Shown here: positions 42,797-51,045 of the stretch, in pieces
Layout of the letters: each line of letters opens with the position of its first letter
Position numbering within the stretch: position 1 is the stretch's first letter
From: RUG14223 sp051881075
GTDB lineage: Bacteria > Bacillota > Clostridia > Oscillospirales > Acutalibacteraceae
Length of the DNA stretch: 64,000 bases
Reading direction: 5' to 3'
NCBI GenBank assembly: GCA_051881075.1
Contig: JBJEPE010000033.1
Span: 3,638-67,637 of the forward strand
Position numbers and translations under genes: made by a program
Notes under the pieces: generated by a model
Databases searched by the model: none
Told to the model about the DNA's origin: nothing
What the model saw: the letters and a program-made list of their open reading frames with translations, nothing else

Positions 42797-43705
42797 ATGC
42801 CTGATATAATGCCTAACCCAAATTCTTTTGTAATCAAAGTATTATGCACGCCTACATCAATAGATAATAATGTAAAGCCGTACTCATCCGTAGAATGGTC
42901 ACAGCTTGCAAGCTATCTGCATATTAATGGACTCGATCCGGCTGATTTATTGCTCCTCAACAGTAATGATGAAGCTACAGGATATCTTAAAGAACACATA
43001 CGTTCCAGAATAGGCAAACTATTCGGTTTTGAACGCTTACGCATATTGTCCAAGTTAATGTATAACTATCGCAGAGTAGGAATACATATCGTAACACGTG
43101 CCGATTGGCAATATCCGCAAACGCTTAAAACAAATTTGCACGCAGATTGTCCGCCATTGCTTTACTGTATAGGCGATATCCGACTGCTATGCGACAGTCC
43201 GTCACTTATACTTTCATCAAGGAAAATAGATAAAGCCGCAAAGGATTATGCAACCGACCTTGCCAAGTGCTTGGCACTCGATAATCACACCGTTGCTATA
43301 GCAGATACAGAGGAAGATGGCATATCAGGTACAGTAATAAATACGGTGATAAATCATGACGGCAAGGTAATTATGTGGGTAAACGGCAATATGTTGTCAC
43401 ATATTAAGCAGAGCAACATTATCAACGCTATTGAAGGCGGTAAGCTTCTTATAGTTTCTGCCGTTGAGCCTACATCTAATCACACATCACAGAATATAGC
43501 CCTAGGAGATAAGTGTCTTTACGCTATGAGTGAACGAATAATAGTGATCAAGGTAAATGACGGATTTGGTACCGTATGGCGTAGCCTGACAGATAACTTC
43601 AGCGATTATTCCGATAAACTTTATTGTGTAAACGATTCTGATTACGCAGGCAATATGCACCTGATAGAAATGGGAGCCAAACCCCTAAACGAATACATAT
43701 TTTAA
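42797..43705 (+). CDS. Divergent DprA/Smf-like protein
   Basis: The 302-residue protein resembles DNA-processing protein DprA in its middle: 'ADWQYPQTLKTNLHADCPPLLYCIGDIRLL' corresponds (in parts) to the YPxxL and PPxLLYxxG blocks. The Rossmann core that follows is degraded: the GSR motif reads SSRKI, and the glycine-rich segment and 'RNR' motif are not evident. The N-terminal 90 residues could be the helical SAM-like region. It may no longer bind single-stranded DNA or load RecA. The gene is 18 bp downstream of the dockerin gene with an AAGGACGG ribosome binding site. Confidence 0.65.
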   Translation: MPDIMPNPNSFVIKVLCTPTSIDNNVKPYSSVEWSQLASYLHINGLDPADLLLLNSNDEATGYLKEHIRSRIGKLFGFERLRILSKLMYNYRRVGIHIVTRADWQYPQTLKTNLHADCPPLLYCIGDIRLLCDSPSLILSSRKIDKAAKDYATDLAKCLALDNHTVAIADTEEDGISGTVINTVINHDGKVIMWVNGNMLSHIKQSNIINAIEGGKLLIVSAVEPTSNHTSQNIALGDKCLYAMSERIIVIKVNDGFGTVWRSLTDNFSDYSDKLYCVNDSDYAGNMHLIEMGAKPLNEYIF

Positions 43706-43783
43706 ATATAAATGTTTACATTACGCAAACAGAAATCGTTTATCAGCATACATTTATTTATAAGAAAAGGAGAAATTTCGTGT

Positions 43784-44890
43784 ATGAAAAATATAGGCTT
43801 GTATATACACGTACCGTTTTGCAACGGAAAATGCCCATATTGCGATTTTTTTTCTATTAATTTAAATTCTGCTGAGGCTGACAGATATACGAATAAGATA
43901 ATCGAAAAAATCGAGAATTTATCAAACAATACAGAATGTAAAGCAGATACACTTTATATTGGTGGCGGCACTCCGAGCATACTTGGTACTGAACGAATAG
44001 TGAGTATAATGGATAGCGCACGGCATTTTTTGACCGGTGAATACGAGGCAACTATAGAGGTAAACCCGACATCACGGGCAGACGTTGACTTTGAACTGCT
44101 GCACAGGGCAGGAATTAACCGTGTATCTATCGGTTTGCAGTCCGCAAACGATAACGAGCTTAAAGTTCTGGGTAGAAAGCACACCGCACAGGATGCCGCA
44201 AATACCGTACAGCTTGCACGTAAGGCAGGTTTTGAAAATATATCGCTTGACCTTATGCTTGCTGTACCCGGACAGACTTTAAACTCATTAAAACACAGCA
44301 TCGACTTTTGCAAAGATTGCAATGTTGAGCATATCTCAGCATATATTCTCAAGATTGAGGACGGTACACCGTATGCTAAGATGAAAGATAGTCTGAATCT
44401 ATTTGATGATGATACACAGGCAGATTTCTATAGTTTTGCCTGTGATTATCTGAGTAAGTGCGGTTACTATCAGTATGAGATATCAAACTTTTGCAAAAAG
44501 AATAAATACAGCAGACACAATTTAAAGTACTGGAATTGTGAGGAATATATCGGTATAGGAGCCTCTGCACATTCATTCTTTGAGGGTAAACGATTTTATT
44601 ATCCGCGAAGCTTTGAGGATTTTTATGCAGACAGGATTATTTACGACGGAGAAGGCGGAGATGAGTACGAATATGTGATGCTTGCTCTCAGGCTTTCAAC
44701 GGGGATAATATTCAGTGATTTTAAATCACGTTTTGGCTATGATTTTCCATTAAAAAAGTGCCTGCCGCTATTTAATGCCTTATCACAAGATGACCTTATC
44801 ACGCTTGATAACAGGTCAGTTCATCTGACGCAAAAGGGCTTTCTGGTTTCAAACTCAATAATCGCAAAAATAACCGATACAGCCTTTTAA
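43784..44890 (+). CDS. hemW: Radical SAM heme chaperone HemW (HemN-like)
   Basis: The 368-residue protein has the 4Fe-4S cluster motif in 'HVPFCNGKCPYCDFFS' (CxxxCxxC) near the N-terminus, 'YIGGGTPSILG', 'TIEVNPTS' and 'ISIGLQS'-like blocks, and the C-terminal 'HNLKYWNCEEYIGIGASAHSF' split by its strand. HemW is not a coproporphyrinogen oxidase in the species studied but a heme-binding chaperone. The ATG at 43784 is chosen over the frame opening at 43712 because AAAGGAG lies 11 nt upstream. Confidence 0.9.
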   Translation: MKNIGLYIHVPFCNGKCPYCDFFSINLNSAEADRYTNKIIEKIENLSNNTECKADTLYIGGGTPSILGTERIVSIMDSARHFLTGEYEATIEVNPTSRADVDFELLHRAGINRVSIGLQSANDNELKVLGRKHTAQDAANTVQLARKAGFENISLDLMLAVPGQTLNSLKHSIDFCKDCNVEHISAYILKIEDGTPYAKMKDSLNLFDDDTQADFYSFACDYLSKCGYYQYEISNFCKKNKYSRHNLKYWNCEEYIGIGASAHSFFEGKRFYYPRSFEDFYADRIIYDGEGGDEYEYVMLALRLSTGIIFSDFKSRFGYDFPLKKCLPLFNALSQDDLITLDNRSVHLTQKGFLVSNSIIAKITDTAF

Positions 44891-44910
44891 GTCAAGGCTT
44901 ATAGAATACA

Positions 44911-44955
44911 GAAAGGAAGTCGCCTATTATTGATGCTATAGGCGCAATAAACATG
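44911..44955 (+). promoter_or_regulatory. Hairpin-bridged ribosome binding site of the methyltransferase gene
   Basis: GAAAGGAAG (44911-44919) lies 33 nt before the ATG at 44953. A perfect 7-bp stem (44921-44927 with 44938-44944, CGCCTAT/ATAGGCG) with a 10-nt loop fills the gap. Folding it leaves 1 nt before and 8 nt after, an effective spacing of 9 nt. The alternative is initiation at a non-standard ATT at 44926. Confidence 0.5.
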
Positions 44956-46074
44956 AATAATAATTTTAAACTTGTAATACCGTGCCTACTCGGAATAGAG
45001 GGCGTGCTTGCCGATGAATTGCGTAGAATGGGCGCACAGAATGTAGAACCCGAAAACGGCAGAGTTGTTTTTGACGGAGATTTTAATATGCTGGCCAGAG
45101 CTAATATCTGCTCACGCTACGGTGAGCGTGTACAAATTCTGCTTGCACGGTTTAAGGCAATGAGCTTTGAAGAGCTTTTTCAGGGGGTAAAGGCAATAGA
45201 ATGGGAAAATTTCATAGGTAAAGATGATAAATTCCCCGTTAAGGGAAGAGCATTAAGCTCTAAGCTTTCCAGTATTCCGGATTGCCAGTCAATAATCAAA
45301 AAAGCCGTTGTTGAACGCCTTAAGAGCAAATACAATATAAACTGGTTTCAAGAAACAGGTTCTTTATATCAGATTCAATTTTTGATTATGAAAGATACGG
45401 TAAGTATTATGCTTGATGCATCGGGCGCAGGCCTGCACAAGCGTGGCTATAGAGCCGTATCTACGGAAGCACCTATAAAAGAAACTCTTGCCTGTGCAAT
45501 GGCGGATCTATCACATATCAGACGTAACAGCTTAGTGTATGATCCCTTCTGCGGCTCAGGTACTATACTTATAGAATCCGCACTTAAAGCAATGAATATT
45601 GCTCCCGGCATACAAAGGACTTTTTCCTCCGAAAACTGGAGTATCATACCACAGAATATATGGCAAGAGGAAAGAGGACTTGCCATAAGCAAAGAGGTCA
45701 GGGACTGTGATTTCTATGCCTATGGATATGATATTGATAAAAACGCAGTAGATATAGCTTACAATAACGCCGTAAAAGCAGGTGTAGCCGATAAAATAAA
45801 TTTCTCAGTAAGAGATGTACGTGACTTTGACGAAAGTAGCGAAAAAGGCGCAGTAGTTTGCAATCCACCTTACGGCGAGCGATTGTTGGATATACGTGAA
45901 GCGCAAGAGCTTTATACGATTGTAGGCGAAAAATTTACGCAAAAAAGCGGTTGGAGTTACTCAATAATAAGCCCTGATGATGACTTTGAACAGTTTTTCG
46001 GCAGAAAAGCAGATAAACGCCGTAAATTATACAATGGAATGATAAAGTGTCAGCTTTATATGTACTTTAAGTAA
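44953..46074 (+). CDS. THUMP-domain class I SAM-dependent RNA methyltransferase (RlmL/YpsC-like)
   Basis: The 373-residue enzyme has an N-terminal THUMP-type RNA-binding region (about 1-160, 'IPCLLGIEGVLADELRRMG') and a Rossmann methyltransferase domain. Seen: 'YDPFCGSGTILIESAL' for SAM binding, 'GYDIDKNAVDIAYNNA' and the catalytic 'CNPPYGERL', the NPPY motif of base N-methyltransferases. Close family members make N2-methylguanosine in 23S rRNA. Its ribosome binding site is unusual, separated from the ATG by a hairpin. Confidence 0.9.
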   Translation: MNNNFKLVIPCLLGIEGVLADELRRMGAQNVEPENGRVVFDGDFNMLARANICSRYGERVQILLARFKAMSFEELFQGVKAIEWENFIGKDDKFPVKGRALSSKLSSIPDCQSIIKKAVVERLKSKYNINWFQETGSLYQIQFLIMKDTVSIMLDASGAGLHKRGYRAVSTEAPIKETLACAMADLSHIRRNSLVYDPFCGSGTILIESALKAMNIAPGIQRTFSSENWSIIPQNIWQEERGLAISKEVRDCDFYAYGYDIDKNAVDIAYNNAVKAGVADKINFSVRDVRDFDESSEKGAVVCNPPYGERLLDIREAQELYTIVGEKFTQKSGWSYSIISPDDDFEQFFGRKADKRRKLYNGMIKCQLYMYFK

Positions 46075-46090
46075 TTTTTTGTAAAATGCC

Positions 46091-46118
46091 TGAAACATTT
46101 TGCCGACTATAGCTGTAT
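46091..46118 (+). promoter_or_regulatory. Predicted ECF-type promoter of the sigma-factor gene
   Basis: TGAAAC (46091-46096), 16 bp, CTGTAT (46113-46118). The first 13 bases (TGAAACATTTTGC) and the -10-like block are identical to a sequence before the VWA gene at 46799, at the same spacing. TGAAAC resembles the GAAC-type -35 of ECF sigma factors, so this is probably an autoregulatory promoter. Confidence 0.6.
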
Positions 46119-46143
46119 ATTAAGTGAAAGGGGCGAGTAAATA

Positions 46144-46656
46144 ATGGTTCTTTTTTCAGTATCAACATTAAGCGGAAGTTATGAATTTAAAGCCAAGTTT
46201 TCCGATATCGTAAAAGAATACTCAGATATGGTATATAGAATATGCTACGTTTATTTAAAAAATAAGAGTGATGCGGAGGACGCTTATCAGGACACATTCC
46301 TTAAGCTTTATACATCTTACAATGACTTTGATAATACCGACCATCTGCGTGCATGGCTTATAACCACATCAGGTAACATATGTAAGAATATGCTTGATAA
46401 GGCTAAGGTGCGTACTCATGATGAGCTTAACGAGGAGCTTTGCGGAATGATAGACGACACTATGAAGCGTGATGTAGTATTTGCGGTAATGCAGTTACCT
46501 GTTATGTACAAGCAAATAGTGTATCTATATTATTATGAGGGTTATTCAACTGCCGAGATAGCACGTATAGAGGACTGTAAAGAGCCAACCGTAAGAACTC
46601 GCCTTGCAAGAGCAAGAGAAATGCTGAAAGCTCAGCTTTCGGAGTATATGGGCTGA
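46144..46656 (+). CDS. ECF-type RNA polymerase sigma factor
   Basis: The 170-residue protein has sigma region 2 ('YSDMVYRICYVYLKNKSDAED' in part, then 'AYQDTFLKLYTSY') and region 4 ('YEGYSTAEIARIEDCKEPTV' then 'RTRLARAREML'), and lacks regions 1 and 3, as in group 4 sigma factors. No anti-sigma gene with a zinc-binding HxxxCxxC motif follows. The downstream neighbour is a membrane-anchored VWA protein whose gene has a matching promoter-like element. GAAAGGGG precedes the ATG, and a terminator separates the two genes. Confidence 0.92.
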   Translation: MVLFSVSTLSGSYEFKAKFSDIVKEYSDMVYRICYVYLKNKSDAEDAYQDTFLKLYTSYNDFDNTDHLRAWLITTSGNICKNMLDKAKVRTHDELNEELCGMIDDTMKRDVVFAVMQLPVMYKQIVYLYYYEGYSTAEIARIEDCKEPTVRTRLARAREMLKAQLSEYMG

Positions 46657-46667
46657 TATATAAAATT

Positions 46668-46720
46668 CCGATCAAATCACTATTCTTTATTCTTAAGAAT
46701 TTGTTATTTGATCGGTTTTG
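46668..46720 (+). terminator. Terminator after the ECF sigma gene
   Basis: A perfect 10-bp stem (46668-46677 with 46706-46715, CCGATCAAAT/ATTTGATCGG), with a further weak inner pairing, ends in TTTTGCTTTT. It makes the sigma and VWA genes separate transcripts. Confidence 0.8.
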
Positions 46721-46798
46721 CTTTTATTGGGTATTAATTCGCATCTGATTTTTAAATTATTGGGCTTTATAAAGTTTTTTAAAAATTTTATTTTTTTA

Positions 46799-46826
46799 TG
46801 AAACATTTTGCTGTCATTAACTGTAT
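46799..46826 (+). promoter_or_regulatory. Predicted ECF-type promoter of the VWA gene
   Basis: TGAAAC (46799-46804), 16 bp, CTGTAT (46821-46826). It shares 13 consecutive bases and the downstream block, in register, with the element before the ECF sigma gene. A leader of about 50 nt and an AGGAGG ribosome binding site follow. Confidence 0.6.
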
Positions 46827-46885
46827 TCGGTATGAAAGGGTCAAAAAACAAAACTTTTATCACTATTAAACAGGAGGCATAATTT

Positions 46886-48580
46886 ATGGAAAACAACAAC
46901 TTGAATTTAAACCCTACGCAAGAACCGGAAGAAAATGTAAATAATCAGATTGCTGCATCTGATGTACAGTCAAATCCGGAACAGCAGACAACAGACAATA
47001 TTGAGGCTACAGAAACACCTGAAGCCCCTACAGACACAGAGGCCACTGCACAGCAGGATGCTATAATAGCCGAGGGTATAAAGGGACTTGATGATATTAA
47101 AGCTGACGAAGCATTACCACAGCAGGTAGAGCAGGCGGTTGATAACCAAGCTTGTCCGGTTCCTCAAGCTGTTACACTTAGTGAGGTTAAGCCTAAGAAG
47201 AAGCATAAAGGTTTAAAAATTGCAATGTCAATAGCCGCTTGCTTTCTTGTACTTTTGTTAGTAGCCGCTCCGATTTTAAAGAACACTTTAAACGGTCTGT
47301 TAGAAGGCATTAGCGACAAAGCAGTAACTGCCATTAATGGTATAGACTCAAAGGATTTAACAGGCGGTTCCGCTTCTCTTAAAGGTGAACACGGAAAATT
47401 CAGTTTATCAGAAGAATTTGCTACGGATACATTCGATGGTAGTGCAGAGATAGGCGAAAGCATTATGGACTCAATGGGCACAGATGACGGCAGTGGCCTC
47501 TCAGTTCTTACCCCTATAGAGCCTGAGCCGGACGACCCAGGCAAAGAAATCATAGAAACACCTTCTGCCGGTCAGCTTACAGCAGGCGAATGGAACGATA
47601 ATAAAAACTGGGATTTCTTCTCAAAGGTTATAAAGTCCAATGCTGAGTTTGTAGAGTATCAAAAAAGTTTTTCAATCTATCCGAAAGAACGCCTTGAGGT
47701 TATAGTTAAATCAAGCGGAAATCCGGTAGTGAACGCAACAGTTACAGCTCTAAGTGCAGGCGGTGACGTTCTGTGGGTAGCAGTAACAGATAACGAGGGT
47801 ACTGCATATCTTTTCCCAAGCCTTTTTGACGACAAGGCACAAAATGCAATAAGCAGCATAAATGTAGTGTCAGGTGATAAGCAAAAGAGTGTTAAAGTAG
47901 ACGGCAAGAGCAGTATAGAGGTTGATCTTGAATCAGCAAAAAAATATAGCAAGGCGCTTGACCTTATGTTCGTTATAGATACTACAGGCTCTATGACAGA
48001 TGAGCTTTACTACTTACAGTGGGAGCTTAAAAACATAATTGAAACAGTTAAAGAACAAAATTCCAATATACCGGTAAGACTCAGCGTTAATTTCTACCGT
48101 GATGAGGGCGATGATTATGTTGTAAGAGATTATGAATTCAGCACGGATATCGACGAATGCGTTAGCAATCTTATAAAAGAAGAAGCCGAGGGCGGCGGAG
48201 ACTATGAAGAAGCAGTTGAGCAGGCTCTTGAAAACGCAATAAACGACCACGATTGGAACAAGGATGCTTACGCAAAGCTTGTATTCTTGGTTCTTGACGC
48301 TCCTGCACATGAAACAGACGAAATCACAGAGTCATTACATTCATCTATTGAAAAGGCAGCATCACAGGGCATACGTGTTATTTCTGTAGCAGCCAGCGGC
48401 GTAGACAAGCGCACAGAAATGATGCTTCGCTCATTCGCTGTTGCAACAGGCGGAACATATACATTCCTTACTGATGACAGCGGCATAGGCGGATCTCATA
48501 TTGAGCCTACTATAGGTCAATTCACAGTCCGTCAATTCAACGAATGTATAATTGATGTAATAAACAGTTACTTAAAATAA
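46886..48580 (+). CDS. Membrane-anchored von Willebrand factor A domain protein
   Basis: The 564-residue protein has an acidic, low-complexity N-terminus (about 1-105, rich in Glu, Gln, Thr and Asn), a basic patch (KPKKKHK), one transmembrane helix (about 109-131) and a large extracellular part. The latter holds a Ser/Gly-rich stretch, a beta-sandwich-like module (about 270-350, 'NPVVNATVTALSAGGDVLWV') and a VWA domain with the metal site DTTGS at 365-369. The orientation suggests a type II membrane protein with a cytoplasmic tail. The tail shows no anti-sigma signature. Ligand unknown. Confidence 0.86.
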   Translation: MENNNLNLNPTQEPEENVNNQIAASDVQSNPEQQTTDNIEATETPEAPTDTEATAQQDAIIAEGIKGLDDIKADEALPQQVEQAVDNQACPVPQAVTLSEVKPKKKHKGLKIAMSIAACFLVLLLVAAPILKNTLNGLLEGISDKAVTAINGIDSKDLTGGSASLKGEHGKFSLSEEFATDTFDGSAEIGESIMDSMGTDDGSGLSVLTPIEPEPDDPGKEIIETPSAGQLTAGEWNDNKNWDFFSKVIKSNAEFVEYQKSFSIYPKERLEVIVKSSGNPVVNATVTALSAGGDVLWVAVTDNEGTAYLFPSLFDDKAQNAISSINVVSGDKQKSVKVDGKSSIEVDLESAKKYSKALDLMFVIDTTGSMTDELYYLQWELKNIIETVKEQNSNIPVRLSVNFYRDEGDDYVVRDYEFSTDIDECVSNLIKEEAEGGGDYEEAVEQALENAINDHDWNKDAYAKLVFLVLDAPAHETDEITESLHSSIEKAASQGIRVISVAASGVDKRTEMMLRSFAVATGGTYTFLTDDSGIGGSHIEPTIGQFTVRQFNECIIDVINSYLK

Positions 48581-48600
48581 AAAAAATTAAAATAAAAAAT

Positions 48601-48646
48601 ATCACCGCATAGATTACGAAATGATATAATCCGTGCGGTGATTTTG
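48601..48646. terminator. Terminator between the VWA gene and prfC
   Basis: Nine perfect pairs (48601-48609 with 48634-48642, ATCACCGCA/TGCGGTGAT) are followed by TTTTGTG. It sits between convergent genes. Confidence 0.8.
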
Positions 48647-48659
48647 TGTTTTATAATTA

Positions 48660-50246
48660 TTATTCTGCTGTGCCGAAGTCAAGCAGCTCCAAACCCTTAT
48701 TATGCTCCAACGCCCAATTTATGCTCCACAGATTAGTAAACAGTAAGAGGCGATTTCCCCTTAAATCCTGTATTCTCTTAGTATCCGATGCCAAATCAAG
48801 CTTTTTAGGGTCGATATCTGCATTACCTATCCACTTAATGTACTGATACGGTAAGTCAGACCGAACAATGTCAACATTATATTCATTTTTCAGTCTGTAC
48901 TCAAGCACTTCAAACTGAAGAGTGCCTACAACGCCGACTATTACTTCCTCCATACCTGCATCAAGCTCTTGGAATATTTGTATAGCGCCCTCTTGCGCTA
49001 TCTGATTTGTGCCTTTGATAAACTGCTTACGTTTCATCGTATCCTTTTGTCTTACAAGTGCAAAATGCTCAGGTGCGAAGGTGGGAATACCCTTGAATTT
49101 AATATTTTTGCCCGGTGAGCAGATAGTATCGCCTATAGAGAATATACCGGGGTCAAATACGCCCATTATATCTCCTGCATAAGCCTCATCTATTACTTCA
49201 CGCTCCTGAGCCATTATCTGTTGCGGCTGTGAAAGCTTCATTTTACGGTTGCCCTGTACGTGAAATACCTCCATACCTTTTTCAAACTTACCTGAGCAAA
49301 TTCTTATGAAAGCTATTCTGTCCCTGTGCGCCTTGTTCATATTAGCCTGAATTTTAAAAACAAACGCAGAGAAATAGTCCTCAAACGGTGAGATAGTTCC
49401 ATCCTTGGTTTCACGTGCAAGCGGTGGAGTGGTAAGATTTAAAAATTCCTCAAGGAACGGCTCAACACCAAAGTTGGTTAAGGCCGAGCCGAAGAATACA
49501 GGGGTTAGCTTTCCACTGTGTACCAAGTCGATGTCAAGAGCATCACCCGCACCGTCCAAAAGGTCTATGTCATCGTGCAGTTCTTTGTAAAACTGTTCAC
49601 CTATATGCTCAACTGCTTCAGGGCAATCAAGCTTTATACGTGATTCTTCAACCTCACGTTGACCGTTATTGGCGGTAAACGTAAGTATCTCCTGTGATTT
49701 TCTCTCATAAACTCCCTTAAACTCTTTACCTGAGCCTATAGGCCAGTTCATCGGGTAAGTATTTATGCCAAGTACATTTTCTATATCCTCCAATAGATCA
49801 AACGGGCTTTTTGCATCTCTATCCATTTTATTTATAAATGTGATTATAGGTATGTGCCTTAATAAGCAGACTTTAAAAAGCTTTATCGTTTGATTTTCAA
49901 CGCCCTTTGAAGCGTCTATTACCATTACGGCACAGTCTGCCGCCATAAGGGTACGGTAAGTATCTTCAGAGAAATCTTGGTGTCCCGGTGTGTCAAGGAT
50001 ATTTATGCAAAATCCGCCGTACTTAAACTGTAATACAGAAGAAGTAACAGAGATACCTCTTTGCTTTTCAATTTCCATCCAGTCAGATACTGCGTGTTTT
50101 GCCGTCTTTTTACCCTTTACAGAGCCTGCCAGGTTTATAGCTCCGCCGTACAGAAGAAGCTTTTCCGTAAGTGTTGTTTTACCTGCATCAGGGTGAGATA
50201 TTATGGCAAATGTACGCCGTTTTTCTATTTCGTTTTTCGTTTGCAA
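48660..50246 (-). CDS. prfC: Peptide chain release factor 3
   Basis: The 528-residue translational GTPase recycles RF1 and RF2. Seen: G1 'SHPDAGKTTLTEKLL', G3 'DTPGHQDFSEDTYR', G4 'NKMDRD', then the domain II and III blocks including 'KMKLSQPQQIMAQEREV' and 'VVGTLQFEVLEYRL'. Length fits RF3. The TTG at 50246 has GGAGG 8 nt upstream; the first TTG of the frame (50261) overlaps that site. It follows the small membrane-protein gene by 17 bp. Confidence 0.96.
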   Translation of the reverse strand: MQTKNEIEKRRTFAIISHPDAGKTTLTEKLLLYGGAINLAGSVKGKKTAKHAVSDWMEIEKQRGISVTSSVLQFKYGGFCINILDTPGHQDFSEDTYRTLMAADCAVMVIDASKGVENQTIKLFKVCLLRHIPIITFINKMDRDAKSPFDLLEDIENVLGINTYPMNWPIGSGKEFKGVYERKSQEILTFTANNGQREVEESRIKLDCPEAVEHIGEQFYKELHDDIDLLDGAGDALDIDLVHSGKLTPVFFGSALTNFGVEPFLEEFLNLTTPPLARETKDGTISPFEDYFSAFVFKIQANMNKAHRDRIAFIRICSGKFEKGMEVFHVQGNRKMKLSQPQQIMAQEREVIDEAYAGDIMGVFDPGIFSIGDTICSPGKNIKFKGIPTFAPEHFALVRQKDTMKRKQFIKGTNQIAQEGAIQIFQELDAGMEEVIVGVVGTLQFEVLEYRLKNEYNVDIVRSDLPYQYIKWIGNADIDPKKLDLASDTKRIQDLRGNRLLLFTNLWSINWALEHNKGLELLDFGTAE

Positions 50247-50263
50247 GTTACAGTCCTCCAAAA

Positions 50264-50545
50264 TCAGTTTTCAAAATCAATTATTTCGCCAACCGATTCA
50301 AACTCTCCGTCAGCTATAGATGACATAGATGCCGTCGGATCATAATTAAGACCGGATCCGTTATCTGATACTACATCTGATGAAACACTGCTGCCACCGT
50401 TTGACGATGAATCAGCGCTGTTACTCGGCTTACAAAGCACAATTATAAGTATTATAACACAAATTACCACAGCCAGACCGATAGCAGAGAAGATAACGAT
50501 CTTTTTGTTCTTCTTGTTTTCTAAAAATTTCTTGATATCAATCAT
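50264..50545 (-). CDS. Small single-span membrane protein, function unknown
   Basis: The 93-residue product has a basic N-terminus (KKFLENKKNKK), one strong transmembrane helix (about 19-39, 'IVIFSAIGLAVVICVIILII') and a Ser/Asp/Gly-rich outer tail. I do not recognise a family. The ATG at 50545 follows AAAGGATG by 8 nt. It is 17 bp upstream of prfC on the same strand, so it shares a transcript, but no functional link is evident. Confidence 0.72.
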   Translation of the reverse strand: MIDIKKFLENKKNKKIVIFSAIGLAVVICVIILIIVLCKPSNSADSSSNGGSSVSSDVVSDNGSGLNYDPTASMSSIADGEFESVGEIIDFEN

Positions 50546-51045
50546 TTTATACATCCTTTCGCATAATGAATTTGTAACCGAAATTCTGATTTTTTGTGCG
50601 TCATTCCAATATAATATTTTACTATAAAAAATTATTTTGTCAATGCTCTATGCAAAACTAAATCTTAAAATCAGCAACGTATGATAAGTTATAGCATAAC
50701 ATTTAGATAAAATCACATAAAATAACGTGTTTTTTTAAAAAAATTAATTGATACTTGACATATAACTTAATTTAGTGTAAACTTTTAAGTAATTTAAAAC
50801 TAATAGTAAAATATCGGGAAAGGAAACAGTGCAAAGATCCCATTTTAAAACTGATATTCAATATATTTTGTGTTTATTAATGCGATGGTTTATTGCATTG
50901 TGCCGAGTATCAAGTCACATTAAATCGGTAATTTTACATCCGCCGTTGCTTTGTATACTATATGCAACCGTGGATGTTTTTTTATATTTACTACAGCGGT
51001 ATTTATAATTTATACCGCAACATTAATTGAAAGGTCGTGATTACG
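50546..51045 (+). promoter_or_regulatory. Structured leader region upstream of the CoA ligase, with promoter
   Basis: A promoter lies at TTGACA (50755-50760), 17 bp, TAAACT (50778-50783). The leader has a helix of AAAAT+GGGA with TCCC+ATTTT (50808-50819 with 50838-50846, 3-nt bulge), a hairpin 50879-50885 with 50893-50899, the terminator at 50936-50983, and a 7-bp inverted repeat (50996-51002 with 51012-51018, GCGGTAT/ATACCGC) just before the ribosome binding site. I do not recognise a known riboswitch or T-box. Upstream of 50755 it is AT-rich with nothing else seen. Confidence 0.5.
50936..50983 (+). terminator. Intrinsic terminator inside the leader of the CoA ligase gene
   Basis: A 14-position stem (50936-50949 with 50964-50977) has one G-U pair and one C-C mismatch, a 14-nt loop and a run of seven T (50977-50983). 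It lies between the promoter and the gene, in the position of an attenuator, or ends a free-standing small RNA of about 190 nt. Confidence 0.82.

Noticed and set aside
46886..47203. N-terminal tail of the VWA protein as an anti-sigma domain
   Set aside because: No zinc-binding anti-sigma motif or RsgI-like pattern is visible; the tail is low complexity. A non-canonical role stays possible and is stated only as a hypothesis.
50790..51018. T-box leader before the CoA ligase
   Set aside because: The conserved antiterminator sequence and a recognisable specifier loop are missing, although the terminator is present.
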